A DNA stretch of 64,000 nt from Hyalangium ruber (GTDB lineage Bacteria > Myxococcota > Myxococcia > Myxococcales > Myxococcaceae), in the NCBI RefSeq assembly GCF_034259325.1, contig NZ_JAXIVS010000005.1:372001-436000 (forward strand). The letters are read 5' to 3'. Position numbers and translations under genes: made by a program. The notes under the pieces are model-generated. The model was given only the letters and a program-made list of their open reading frames with translations. It was not told the DNA's origin and ran no database searches. This document shows positions 51,465 through 60,917 of the stretch, in pieces (position 1 is the stretch's first letter; the number at the start of each line of letters is the position of its first letter).

Positions 51465-51572
51465 AACGGCCTCTCGAAGCTCCATAGAAAGGACCGACCC
51501 GATCGCGGGATGGCCTGACAGGCGCCACCTCCACGACCGGGTCGGAGGACTTCCGGTGCTGCTACCCTACTT

Positions 51573-52844
51573 CTAGAGCGGCTCGGACGCGCAGAGATCC
51601 ACCTCGATCAGCGGGTTGAGGTGACCCTCGGCGTTGCCCGACATCGAAGCGGCGTAGATGGCGCCGTCGAAGCTGCCGTTGCTGAAGCTGACGTGCGCGA
51701 GCGGTGCCAGCACCGTGCCCCAGAAGCCGAAGCCGTTGGCGGTGATGCTGGTGGCGTCCACGAAGTTGTAGACGACGCCGGTCTGGTTGATGCCCCCGCT
51801 GAAGTTGGTGCTGAAGCCGGAGAAGCTCGCCGTCGTCCCGACGATGTTCACCACCACCAGCGAGCCCGCGGGCGCGTGGATGGACAGGTACCGGGTCGTG
51901 GCGAAGAGCTCGGCGTTCACGAGGAAGACGTTGAGCACCGGATCGCTCCCCTCCAGGAACAGGCCTCCCCACGTCTCGGTGCGCGTCGTCCCGCTGACGG
52001 CCAGCCCGGCGAGGTTGGAGGACAGCTGCTGCAGCGCACTCGCCGCGGCGCTGAAGTTGATGGGCGTGCCCTGCGCCAGGACGCCTCGGTGGATCGTCAC
52101 CGTGCCATTGGTGGTGGAGCTGCCCCCGTAGGAGACGTTGCCGAAGACTCCGCCGTTGGTGAGGTTCAGGTTGCCACCGGCCACGAGCACGTTCGCCGTG
52201 TCGGTGGGCTGCAGCACCGCGCCCACCGAGAAGTTGTTCATGGCGATGTTGCCGCCAGCCGCCACTTTGCCCTGCACATCAGTGCCGCCGGTGTAGTCGC
52301 CGGTCACGAAGAGGTTGTAATCGTTCAGATCGACAACGAAGCACTGCTCGGGCGGCGGCGGAGGCGGGGGCGGCGGAGGCGGAGGAGGAGGCGGCGGCGG
52401 AGGCGGGGACTCGAGGTTGATGGTGACGTCGATCGACTGGGCGTACTCCTCGTTGTACCCGTAGTCGCGCGCGAAGAAGGTGATCGTCGTGGTTCCTTCG
52501 TTGAGGAGCTGCAGCTCCAGGAAGGCGTCCGCCACCGAGCCCGAGCCCGTCGTCGCGCCGCTCAAGGAATAGGAGATGCTCGCCACGCCGCTGAGGTCAT
52601 CCGTCGCCACGATGGAGACCGTGACGGGCCCGTGGTGGACCCCGTTCACATCCGGTACGGAGTTGAGGGTTGCGACGCTCACCGGCGGGGTGATGTCGAA
52701 CTCATCCCCCGAGGGAGCCCCCTGGGACAGGTTCTGCGGATCCGACGTCTCGCGCGCCGAACCCGAGTCCGCGGACTCCGGCACACCACAAGCGGCTGCG
52801 GTGAGAGCGAGAAACACCCACCAGCCCCTGGACTGTCTCTTCAC
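51573..52844 (-). CDS. Choice-of-anchor A family lipoprotein with polyproline linker
   Basis: The 423-residue protein has a lipoprotein signal (LTAAAC), a region with an Ig-like fold (VSVATLNSVPDVNGVHHGPVT), a linker of 19 consecutive prolines (52350-52406) and a choice-of-anchor A domain. The latter has DLNDYNLFVTGDYTGGTDV, GKVAAGGNIAMNNF and WGTVLAPLAHVSFSNGSFDG. Such domains are found on secreted, surface-attached proteins. The start is GTG at 52844, preceded by AGGAGGAAA; the longer reading to 52982 lacks a signal sequence. The function is probably structural or adhesive. Confidence 0.85.
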   Translation of the reverse strand: MKRQSRGWWVFLALTAAACGVPESADSGSARETSDPQNLSQGAPSGDEFDITPPVSVATLNSVPDVNGVHHGPVTVSIVATDDLSGVASISYSLSGATTGSGSVADAFLELQLLNEGTTTITFFARDYGYNEEYAQSIDVTINLESPPPPPPPPPPPPPPPPPPPEQCFVVDLNDYNLFVTGDYTGGTDVQGKVAAGGNIAMNNFSVGAVLQPTDTANVLVAGGNLNLTNGGVFGNVSYGGSSTTNGTVTIHRGVLAQGTPINFSAAASALQQLSSNLAGLAVSGTTRTETWGGLFLEGSDPVLNVFLVNAELFATTRYLSIHAPAGSLVVVNIVGTTASFSGFSTNFSGGINQTGVVYNFVDATSITANGFGFWGTVLAPLAHVSFSNGSFDGAIYAASMSGNAEGHLNPLIEVDLCASEPL

Positions 52845-53304
52845 GGCTTTCCTCCTGCTAGGGATCGACCACCACGAAGGCAGGGAACCGCGGGGCGCGG
52901 GGGGCCCGGGTGGTCGAAGAAAACGGTAAGCACGGGCTCCGAGCACAGCCAGGGCTCTCGGGAAGTCCAGACGGGTGCCCACAGGAAGTGCGGTGGGATT
53001 TCAGCGCTCCCCCATTAGTGGGGGGTCGGCGCGGCGCTTCGGAAGGCTCTCGCGGACTTCCTTCGCGGCGAGGCGCGAGGCTGCTCAGAAGAGGACGCGA
53101 CAGAGGCCCGTTCTGGCGGCGTCTCTCTCGCGAGGGTGCAGTAGCTCCCGTTTGGAGCAAGGCCACCATCGCCCAGGAGACAGGGCACGGAGAAAGGGGC
53201 GCGAGGCTCTGGACGGAGGCGTCCCTTCGGGGGGTAGGAGTGTCGAGTAGCCGGGTTGCGGGCAGTAGAAATCCGGAAGAAGCCCGCTCCCGTATAGGGC
53301 GTGA
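52845..53304. other. 460-base intergenic region
   Basis: It lies between the divergent choice-of-anchor gene and the TPR operon and should hold both promoters. A short dyad, CCCCCA-TTAG-TGGGGG, is at 53009-53024 without a T run. The open reading frames across it lack ribosome binding sites and look like chance frames. I see no RNA gene. Confidence 0.5.
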
Positions 53305-54531
53305 ATGTCGCCCGAGACCTGGCTGCCGTGGCGCGCCGCGCTGTCACTCCTCTTCCTGACGGCCGTCCTGGGCGGCGGGTGCAGCAATGCCCCCGCGAGT
53401 GAGCGCCTGCCCTACACCCCCGCCTCGGATGAGACCGTGCTCGAGCAGGTGCCGGCCACCGCCCTCGACGAGCGCGCACGAGAGCGGGCCGCCCTCCGTC
53501 GGCAACTGACCACCCGCCCGGAGCAGCTCGAGCAGGCCCTGCGGCTGGCGCGCCTGGACATCGAGGAGGGACGCGCCCGGGGGGATCCCCGCTACCTGGG
53601 CCGGGCCCAGGCGGCGCTCGCGCCATGGTGGGACGCGCCTCAGCCGCCTCACGAGGTGCTCCTGCTGCGGGCCACCATCCGTCAGGGCCGCCACGAGTTC
53701 GAGGCCGCGCTGGCCGATCTGGAGCTCGCCGTGCGCGAGCAGCCCGAAGACGCCCAGGCCTGGCTCACCCGCGCGGTGGTGCTGGGGGTGCGTGGCGAGC
53801 ACGCCGAGGCGGCCCGCAGCTGTGCGCCGCTGACCCGCCTCGCCGGAGCGCTCGTCTCGGCCGTGTGCCAGGCCCAGGTACACAGCCTCGCGGGCCGCTC
53901 GCGCCAGGCCCACACCCTGCTCTCGGAGGCCCTGGCGAGCGCGAGCCGGGAGGGAGCGTCCCTGGAGCAGCAAGCCTGGGCGATCTCCACGCTGGCCGAG
54001 GCGGCCGCGCGCGCGGGGGACGCACCTCGGGCCGAGCACCTCTTCTCCCGGGCGATGGCCCTGGATCCGCGCGACGCCTATACCCGGGCGGCCTGGGCGG
54101 ATCTGTTGATCGATCTCGGCCGGCCGCGCGAGGCCGCCGAGCTGGTGCGTGAGCACGGCGCCGATGACGCCATGCTGCTGCGCCGCGTGCTGGCCGAGAA
54201 GGCGCTCGACTCGCCCCAGGCCCCCGCGCTCGTGGCGGAGCTGGCCTCGCGCTATGCCGCGAGCCGGCTGCGCGGTGACGCGGTGCATGCCCGCGAGGAG
54301 GCCCGCTTCGCGCTCCACATCGAGAAGGACTTCCCCCGAGCCCTGGCGCTCGCCGAAGCCAACTGGCGGGTGCAGCGCGAGCCCTGGGACACGCGCCTGC
54401 TGCTCGAAGCAGCGCTCGCGGCCGGCAAGCCCGCGGCGGCCCAGCCCGCCCTGAGCTTCCTGGAGGCCAGCGGGTGTGAGGATCCGGGCCTCGCCGCGCT
54501 CGCCCAGAAGATTCGGAAGGCCGCCCCATGA
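53305..54531 (+). CDS. TPR lipoprotein
   Basis: The 408-residue protein has a lipobox (VLGGGC, Cys26) and TPR-like helical repeats through most of its length, for example ATIRQGRHEFEAALADLELA, LTRAVVLGVRGEHAEAA, AEAAARAGDAPRAEHLFSRA and LIDLGRPREAAELV. It is likely attached to a membrane and acts as an assembly factor. Its last bases overlap the start of the HupE-like gene (ATGA). The operon continues with a DUF4331 gene and a small lipoprotein gene, a combination suggesting one envelope function. Confidence 0.82.
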   Translation: MSPETWLPWRAALSLLFLTAVLGGGCSNAPASERLPYTPASDETVLEQVPATALDERARERAALRRQLTTRPEQLEQALRLARLDIEEGRARGDPRYLGRAQAALAPWWDAPQPPHEVLLLRATIRQGRHEFEAALADLELAVREQPEDAQAWLTRAVVLGVRGEHAEAARSCAPLTRLAGALVSAVCQAQVHSLAGRSRQAHTLLSEALASASREGASLEQQAWAISTLAEAAARAGDAPRAEHLFSRAMALDPRDAYTRAAWADLLIDLGRPREAAELVREHGADDAMLLRRVLAEKALDSPQAPALVAELASRYAASRLRGDAVHAREEARFALHIEKDFPRALALAEANWRVQREPWDTRLLLEAALAAGKPAAAQPALSFLEASGCEDPGLAALAQKIRKAAP

Positions 54532-55667
54532 GACAGCTCCCTGCCCGCCCCCTTCTGCTGGTGCTGCTCCTGGCGCCCCTGGCGGCGCTCGCCCACAAGC
54601 CGAGCGACAGCTACCTCTCCCTGGAGCGCTCGGCGGAGGGCTTCACGGGCCGCTGGGACATCGCGCTCCGCGACCTGGACGAGGTGCTGAGCCTCGACGC
54701 GGACGGCAACGGGGCCCTCACCTGGAGAGAGGTGCGCGCGCGCCAGCCGGACATCGCCGCCCATGCGCTCGGGCGGCTGTCACTGGCGGCGGATGGAGCG
54801 GCCTGCGCGAGCCAACCCGACGGGGAGCTGCGGGTGGTGGGGCACTCGGACGGCACCTACGCGGTCCTCGGCTTCACCGTGCGCTGCCCTGCCCCGCCCT
54901 CGGAGCTGGGGTTGGACTACACGCTCCTGTTCGATCGCGATCCTCAGCATCGCGGCATCGTCCGCGTGAGCAGCGGAGAGGTGGGCGAGCCACTCATCCT
55001 CTCCGCCACGAGCCGCACCGCGCGCGTGTCCCTCGCGGGCCTCTCCCCCTGGCGCCGCTTCGGGGAGATGGTGGCCTCGGGGATGCACCACATCTGGGAG
55101 GGCGTGGACCACCTGCTCTTCCTCTTCGCCCTGCTCCTACCCTCGGTGCTGCGCCGGGACGAGAACGGCAAGTGGGCGCCCGTGTCGCGCTTCGGCCCCG
55201 CGCTGCTGGATGTCATCCGCGTGGTCTCCGCCTTCACCCTGGCCCACTCGCTCACGCTGAGCGCCGCCTCGCTCGGGCTGGTGGCGCTGCCCTCGCGGCT
55301 GGTCGAGTCGGCCATCGCCGCCAGCGTCATCTTCGCCGCGCTCAACAACGTCTTCCCCTTCGTGCGGGGTGGGCGCTGGGTGGCGGCCTTCGCGCTGGGG
55401 CTGCTGCACGGCTTCGGCTTCGCCTCCGTGCTGGCCGACTTGGGGCTTCCTGCGGGCAGCCTCGCCGCCACGCTGCTGGGCTTCAACCTGGGGGTGGAGC
55501 TGGGGCAACTGGCGTGCGTGGTGGCCTTCCTGCCGCTGGCGTTCCTCCTGCGAGGCTCGCTGCTCTACCGCCGCGCCCTGCTCATCGGCGGCTCGGTGGC
55601 CATCGCGCTCGTGGCCTGCGTGTGGCTCGCCGAGCGCGCGCTGGACCTGAAGCTCCCGCTGGCGTGA
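54528..55667 (+). CDS. HupE/UreJ-like membrane protein
   Basis: The 379-residue protein has a signal peptide (1-22), an extracytoplasmic domain (about 23-180; HKPSDSYLSLERS) and six or so membrane helices. Conserved HupE/UreJ motifs are SGMHHIWEGVDHLLFL, FTLAHSLTLSAASLG, LGLLHGFGFASVLADLG and FNLGVELGQL, with several His in the membrane. HupE and UreJ proteins are tied to nickel or related metal transport, and this longer branch with an N-terminal domain is of unknown role. It shares ATGA with the TPR gene and precedes DUF4331 by 79 bases. Metal movement is probable but not shown. Confidence 0.87.
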   Translation: MRQLPARPLLLVLLLAPLAALAHKPSDSYLSLERSAEGFTGRWDIALRDLDEVLSLDADGNGALTWREVRARQPDIAAHALGRLSLAADGAACASQPDGELRVVGHSDGTYAVLGFTVRCPAPPSELGLDYTLLFDRDPQHRGIVRVSSGEVGEPLILSATSRTARVSLAGLSPWRRFGEMVASGMHHIWEGVDHLLFLFALLLPSVLRRDENGKWAPVSRFGPALLDVIRVVSAFTLAHSLTLSAASLGLVALPSRLVESAIAASVIFAALNNVFPFVRGGRWVAAFALGLLHGFGFASVLADLGLPAGSLAATLLGFNLGVELGQLACVVAFLPLAFLLRGSLLYRRALLIGGSVAIALVACVWLAERALDLKLPLA

Positions 55668-55746
55668 ACGCGTGTACATCCAAATCGGGTCGGCATCCGT
55701 AGAGAGCCTCTTCGTCACCCCAACCGCAGCCCCTTGGAGGAAGAGG

Positions 55747-57279
55747 ATGAGAGTCAGACACCTTGCGAGCGCGCTCACGCTCGCAGCCGCACTGGGCGCC
55801 GCTCCCGCGGCCGACGCATCGAGTCATCGAGAGGCGCCCTTCATCAGCAAGATGCCGAAGGTCGACGCCACCGACTTCTACATGTTCCGCAGCTACGAGC
55901 CGGGGCGCGAGGCGTACGTGACGCTGATCGCCAACTACCTCCCGCTCCAGGATGCGTACGGCGGCCCCAACTACTTCGTGCTGGATCCCGACGCGCTCTA
56001 TGAGATCCACATCGACAACAATGGGGATGCGGTAGAGGACCTCACGTTCCAGTTCCGCTTCACCAACGCCCTGAACGGCCAGAACAGCATCTCGCTGCCC
56101 ATCGGCCCCGCGAGCAACCAGCGCACGGTGTCGGTGCCCTTCTTCAACGTGGGCAAGGTCACCGCGACCGACCGCAGCGCGCTCAACGTGCAGGAGAGCT
56201 ACACCGTCAAGCTCGTCCGGGGCACCCGGCGCGCGGGCACCGCGGCGGACGTGACGAACGCGAGCGGCAACGCCGCCACGTTCGTCAAGCCGGTGGACTA
56301 CATCGGCACGAAGACGTTCGGCACCGCCACGGAGTACGAGGCCTACGCGCGCGCGCACCTTTACGAGGTGACCGTCCCCGGCTGCACCGGCACCTCGAAG
56401 CTGTTCGTGGGCCAGCGCCGCGAGCCCTTCGCGGTGAACCTGGGCCCGGTGTTCGACCTGGTGAACGCGCCTCCCAGCGTCATCACCGACGCGGGCGCCC
56501 GCGACGCGGTGCCCAACCCGCTGGAGAACAAGAACATCACCACGATCGCGCTCGAGGTCCCCATCGCCTGCCTCAAGGCGGGCACCCATGACGTGATCGG
56601 CGGATGGACGACGGCCAGCGTGCGTCAGGCGCGCGCGCTCAACCCAACGGCCTCCTACGACAAGCCCTCGCGGACTGGCGGCGCGTGGACGCAGGTCAGC
56701 CGCCTGGGCATGCCCCTGGTGAACGAGGTGGTGATCGGCATCAAGGACAAGGATCGCTTCAACGCGAGCGAGCCCAAGAACGACGGCCAGTTCGCCGACT
56801 ACGTCACCCACCCCACGCTGCCGGCGGTGCTGGAGCTCCTCTTCGGCAGCGCGGGCGTCCGGGCGCCCACCGTCTTCCCGCGCGCGGACCTGGTGGCGGC
56901 CTTCCTCACGGGCGTGCCGAACGTCAACGCCAACGGCTCCCCCGCCGCGGAGATGCAGCGGCTCAACACCGCGCTGCCGGCGACGCCCCGGGCCACCCAG
57001 AACAACCTGGGCGCCGCCGCGTGCTTCGTCAACGGACAGCTCACGCTCACCAACCCCGGGTGCGATCCCGCGGGCTTCCCCAACGGCCGCCGGCCGGGCG
57101 ATGACGTGGTGGACGTGGCGCTGCGCGTGGCCATGGGCTACCTGCTCGCGACCGACGAGCAGGCTCCGGCCCGCAACGTGCCGTTCCACGACGCGGTGCT
57201 CCAGGACGCCTCGCAGTTCGACAACGCCTTCCCCTACCTGAAGACGCCGAAGGCGGGCGCCAACGGCGATGGGACGTGA
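55747..57279 (+). CDS. Secreted DUF4331 protein
   Basis: The 510-residue protein has a signal peptide (1-24) and a DUF4331 domain. The mature end begins SSHREAPFISKMPKVDATDF, which is the signature of the family, and goes on with ARAHLYEVTVPGC, KNITTIALEVP, NEVVIGIKDKDRFNASEP and GYLLATDEQAP. The function of DUF4331 is unknown. Its many acidic and aromatic residues around VDATDFYMFRSYEPG suggest cation binding. GGAGGAAGAGG precedes the ATG at 55747. It follows the HupE-like gene and precedes a small lipoprotein by five bases, all on the plus strand. Confidence 0.9.
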   Translation: MRVRHLASALTLAAALGAAPAADASSHREAPFISKMPKVDATDFYMFRSYEPGREAYVTLIANYLPLQDAYGGPNYFVLDPDALYEIHIDNNGDAVEDLTFQFRFTNALNGQNSISLPIGPASNQRTVSVPFFNVGKVTATDRSALNVQESYTVKLVRGTRRAGTAADVTNASGNAATFVKPVDYIGTKTFGTATEYEAYARAHLYEVTVPGCTGTSKLFVGQRREPFAVNLGPVFDLVNAPPSVITDAGARDAVPNPLENKNITTIALEVPIACLKAGTHDVIGGWTTASVRQARALNPTASYDKPSRTGGAWTQVSRLGMPLVNEVVIGIKDKDRFNASEPKNDGQFADYVTHPTLPAVLELLFGSAGVRAPTVFPRADLVAAFLTGVPNVNANGSPAAEMQRLNTALPATPRATQNNLGAAACFVNGQLTLTNPGCDPAGFPNGRRPGDDVVDVALRVAMGYLLATDEQAPARNVPFHDAVLQDASQFDNAFPYLKTPKAGANGDGT

Positions 57280-57283
57280 TGCC

Positions 57284-57577
57284 ATGCACAGGCTTCGCTC
57301 ACTGACCTGCCTGCTGGCGTTGGGAGCCGCGCTCACCTACCTGGGGTGCAGCGACGACTCGCTGCCGCCCGTGGGGCCGATGCCGACGCCGGACGCGGGG
57401 ACGGATGGCGGCACGAACCCGACGCCCGACGCGGGCACCGAAGTCACGGATCTGGTCAAGGATCTGATCCTCAACCAGACGAACGACACGGCGCTGCCCA
57501 CGACGCTCGACGACAAGAACCTCAAGGACACGCAGCCACCGCCGGCGGAGGCCTTCCCGCCGTCGTTCTTCCAGTAG
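57284..57577 (+). CDS. Small lipoprotein ending the DUF4331 operon
   Basis: The 97-residue protein has a lipobox (TYLGC, Cys22), a low-complexity Pro/Asp/Gly/Thr segment (PTPDAGTDGG, repeated as PTPDAGTE) and a short C-terminal part (VKDLILNQTNDTALPTTLDD). The ATG is five bases after the DUF4331 stop, so the genes are coupled. It may anchor or assist the DUF4331 protein. No family is recognised. Confidence 0.72.
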   Translation: MHRLRSLTCLLALGAALTYLGCSDDSLPPVGPMPTPDAGTDGGTNPTPDAGTEVTDLVKDLILNQTNDTALPTTLDDKNLKDTQPPPAEAFPPSFFQ

Positions 57578-57640
57578 CCCGGCACCGCGCCAGGCTTCAG
57601 GACTCGGGGGCTCTGGCCTGCGCCAGGGCCCCTGAGGGCC

Positions 57641-60600
57641 TCATGTCTCGGGGCTCGACTCGAGCTCCAGCAGCCTGACCCAGCCGCGCAGATCGGACGA
57701 GGCCCCTTCGGGAGGAACGTTGCGCGCCCGCTCCAAGCGGCGGTGTACGCCTTCCCTACTCCGCCCCGCATCGGCGCTGCCCGAGGGCCCGTTCTGGGAC
57801 TCGGCCAGCTCCACCGTGGCGTAGAGCAACTCCGCCAGCTCGCGCAGCACCGGATCCGTCTGGATCTCGGACGTGCCGCCCAGCGCGGCGAACCCGCGAC
57901 GCGCCTCCTGCATGGCCCCCTGGAGGGCCTGCACCGCCGCGAGGTGGAGCGAGAAGCGCAGCGCGTGCCAGCGCGACACGTGGGCCAGGGTGGAGGTGGC
58001 GTGCGTCAGGTGCATGCGGGCGATCTCCGTGGCGCCCGAGGCGAGGAAGGCCCGCCCCAGCTCCCCTCGCGCGCAGCCCTCGACGATTCGCTGGCCGAGC
58101 TGCCGCCCCAGCTCCACCGTCGCCTCCAGGTGCTCGCAGGCCTCCATGGGGCGATCGGCGTCGAGCAGGAAGCAGCCCAGGTTGAGCCGGGCGATCGCAT
58201 AGCCCGAGCGGTTGCCCGTCCCCAGCGCCTTGGCGATGGCCTCTTCCAGGAACTCCACCGCCTCCGAGGTGCCTCCGGCCTCGCCGATGGCGAGGGCCAG
58301 GTTGTTGAGGAACAGCACCTCGAAGGTCCTGTCGCCGACCACCCGGAACAGCTCCAGCGCGGCGTGCAGGTGGGGCACGGCGCCGGCGGGGCCTCCGCGC
58401 ACCTGCTCGGTGATGCCCAGGTTGCCCAGGGCGTAGGCCTCCAGCCAGCGATCCCGTCCCGAGGGCAGGTGCTGCGCCTGCTGCACGAGCTCCCAGGCCG
58501 CGGCCACATTCCCCTCGTGCCGGGCGACGATGGAGAGATCGACGAGGATGCGCTTCTGCCGAGCCACCTCTCCCAGCGCTTGGAAGGAGGTGCGCGCCAG
58601 CTCCAGATCCCTCCGCGCGGCGGCGAGCTCGCCCGTCTCCAAGTGGGCTCGGCCCCGCACCGCGAGCGCCTCGGCCCGCGGCAGGGAGCTCTCCGAGAGC
58701 GTGGCCGCCTGCTCCAGGGCCCGATCCAGGCGGGGCAGCGTGATGCCCACCGGTCCGCGCGAGGCGATGTCCGGCTCGAGCACCACCAGCGCCTCCAGCG
58801 CGCGCAGCACGGACTCGGGCGTCGGAGGCCACGCCGCGAGCGCATGGTCACACACGGCCAGCAGGTTCTCGCGCTCCAGGGACAGGCGGCGCAGCGCCTC
58901 GGCGTCGCCCCGGCGCGCCGTCTCGTGGAGCTCCCGGCCCAGGGCCAGGTAGTAATCCGCGTGCCGCGCCACCAGCGCCGGGCCGCTGCCCGTCTCCGCC
59001 AGCCGCGCCGAGGCGTACTCGCGGATGCTCTCGTACATGCCCAGGCGAAGCTCGCCGGGCAGCCCCTCGGGCGCGTCCGCCCGCAGCAGCGACTTGGAGC
59101 GCAGCGCCTGGACGATCTCCAGCACGTCCACGCCGCCTGGGGGCAGCGCGAGCACCGCCTCGGCGGACTCCAGGGAGAAGCCGCCCCGGAACACCGAGCA
59201 CTGCGCCAGCACCGCCTGCTCGATCATGTCCAGCAGGTTCCAGGACCAGTCGATGGCGCCGCGCAGCGTCGCCTGGCGCGACATCGCGTCGCGCTGCCCA
59301 CCGCGCAGCAGATCGAAGCGCCGCGACAGCCGCTCGCGAATCTGCGACACCCCGAGCAGGGCGGTGCGCGCCGCCGCCAGCTCGATGGCCAGGGCGATGC
59401 CATCCAGCCGCCGGACGATGTCGGCCACCAGGGGGGCCTCCGTCTCCGACAACTCGAAGCTCCCACGCGCCGCGCGGGCCCGGCGGACGAACAGGCGCAC
59501 CGCCTCCGAGCGGGCGATCGCCTCCACCCCGCTGTCCGCCTCGCTCGGCAGCCCCAGCGGGGCCAGATCCAGGATGCGCTCCCCGGCGAGGCGCAGCGAC
59601 TCCTGGGACGTGATGAGGAAGCGCACCTGCGGCGCCATCACCATCCAGCGTCGGAGCGCGGCCGGGATGTGCTGTGTGAGGTGCTCCAGGTTGTCGAGGA
59701 TGATCAGCGCCTGCCCGCGGCCGCTCAGCGCGCTGCCCAGCACCCCCACCAGCTCGGTCGCCCCGCCGCTGCTGAGGTGTACCCCGAGCGCCTGGCTCAC
59801 GACGTGGCAGATGTCCTCCACCGTCGCCGCCTCGGTGAGATCGCACCACCAGACGCCACCATCCCACTGGCGCGTGCCCATCTGCAGGCTGCCGAAGTAG
59901 GCGGCCAGCCGCGTCTTGCCCATGCCGCCCGGGCCCAGGATGGTGATGAGCCGGGCACCCTCCCCCAGCCACAGCCGCAGCGTGTTCAGCTCCTCCTCGC
60001 GGCCGATGATGTCTCCCGGATCCTCGGGCAGGTTGCCCCGGCGCTCCTCGCGCACGCGCAGCGTCTCGAAGCGCCGGTCCGCCAGCGCCACGGGCAGCAC
60101 CTCCAGCAGCGGCACGGGCTCGGCGATGCCCTTGAGGCGGAAGCTGCCCAGCACGCGCACCACGGGCCGGTCCAGGCGATCCAGCAGGCCGGCCACCTGC
60201 GCCCACGCGGCCCCGCTCACGAGCACCTGGCCGCCATGGCCCGCCTCGGCCACGCGGGAGGCGACGTTCACCATCCGACCGATGTAGTCCACCTGCCCGG
60301 TGCGCGCGTTGAGGCGCCGCTCGGGCTCGCCCACGTGGATGCCCATGCGCACCCGGAGGCCCCGGTGCAACACCCCCCGGGGGCCGCGCACGGGTGCCGC
60401 CTCGGGCTCGGCGAGGATCTCCTCCGGCCAGGGCGCCTCCAGCAGCATCTGCTGCACGTTGAGGCACCAGCGCATGGCCTCCAGCGCGGTGGGAAAGGCC
60501 ACCATGAAGGAGTCGCCCTGCGTCTTCACCTCATAGCCCGAGCTGGAGGCCAGCAAGGTGCGGAGGATCCGATCGTGGAGCTCCAGCGCCACGCGCATGC

Positions 60601-60703
60601 CCTCGCTGCAATGCTCCCACAGCCGGGTCGAGCCCTCGATGTCCGTGAAGACGAGGGCCACCGTCCCGGACGGGGCTTCCAGAGGCATGGCGAGTGCGTT
60701 CAT
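57641..60703 (-). CDS. Class III nucleotidyl cyclase, AAA ATPase and TPR regulator
   Basis: The 1020-residue protein has three parts. The N-terminal cyclase domain (about 12-205) has FTDIEGSTRLWE (first metal Asp), KTQGDSFMVAF (second metal Asp), RMGIHVGE and VNVASRV with the transition-state Asn and Arg, so it seems active. The NTPase domain has GPGGMGKTRLA (Walker A), IILDNLEHL (Walker B) and FLITSQ. The C-terminal half has TPR repeats. Such proteins link nucleotide signalling with STAND-type switching. No DNA-binding domain is visible. It lies alone on the minus strand between a lipoprotein gene and a divergent NGL-repeat gene. The ATG start is standard. Confidence 0.9.
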   Translation of the reverse strand: MNALAMPLEAPSGTVALVFTDIEGSTRLWEHCSEGMRVALELHDRILRTLLASSSGYEVKTQGDSFMVAFPTALEAMRWCLNVQQMLLEAPWPEEILAEPEAAPVRGPRGVLHRGLRVRMGIHVGEPERRLNARTGQVDYIGRMVNVASRVAEAGHGGQVLVSGAAWAQVAGLLDRLDRPVVRVLGSFRLKGIAEPVPLLEVLPVALADRRFETLRVREERRGNLPEDPGDIIGREEELNTLRLWLGEGARLITILGPGGMGKTRLAAYFGSLQMGTRQWDGGVWWCDLTEAATVEDICHVVSQALGVHLSSGGATELVGVLGSALSGRGQALIILDNLEHLTQHIPAALRRWMVMAPQVRFLITSQESLRLAGERILDLAPLGLPSEADSGVEAIARSEAVRLFVRRARAARGSFELSETEAPLVADIVRRLDGIALAIELAAARTALLGVSQIRERLSRRFDLLRGGQRDAMSRQATLRGAIDWSWNLLDMIEQAVLAQCSVFRGGFSLESAEAVLALPPGGVDVLEIVQALRSKSLLRADAPEGLPGELRLGMYESIREYASARLAETGSGPALVARHADYYLALGRELHETARRGDAEALRRLSLERENLLAVCDHALAAWPPTPESVLRALEALVVLEPDIASRGPVGITLPRLDRALEQAATLSESSLPRAEALAVRGRAHLETGELAAARRDLELARTSFQALGEVARQKRILVDLSIVARHEGNVAAAWELVQQAQHLPSGRDRWLEAYALGNLGITEQVRGGPAGAVPHLHAALELFRVVGDRTFEVLFLNNLALAIGEAGGTSEAVEFLEEAIAKALGTGNRSGYAIARLNLGCFLLDADRPMEACEHLEATVELGRQLGQRIVEGCARGELGRAFLASGATEIARMHLTHATSTLAHVSRWHALRFSLHLAAVQALQGAMQEARRGFAALGGTSEIQTDPVLRELAELLYATVELAESQNGPSGSADAGRSREGVHRRLERARNVPPEGASSDLRGWVRLLELESSPET

Positions 60704-60917
60704 GGGCCAGCTTCAGTGACGCCTCAACGGTGCCGCAAGGCTCCCAAGAAGAGAGCCATCCCCCACGCCGAGGCATCCCCAGATATCGAGAACTGGACGA
60801 ATGATCGGTGGGCTGTTGGCCAGCGCACGTCCAACTCGTTCGGAACCGGAACTCAGAGCGCCTTGGAAAGTTGCAGCAGCTCACTCCTTGGCACTCTGGC
60901 CCTGGAAAGGGACCCCC

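Noticed and set aside
53009-53024. CCCCCA-TTAG-TGGGGG as an intrinsic terminator
   Set aside because: The stem is short, no T run follows on either strand, and it lies between divergent genes where no terminator is needed.
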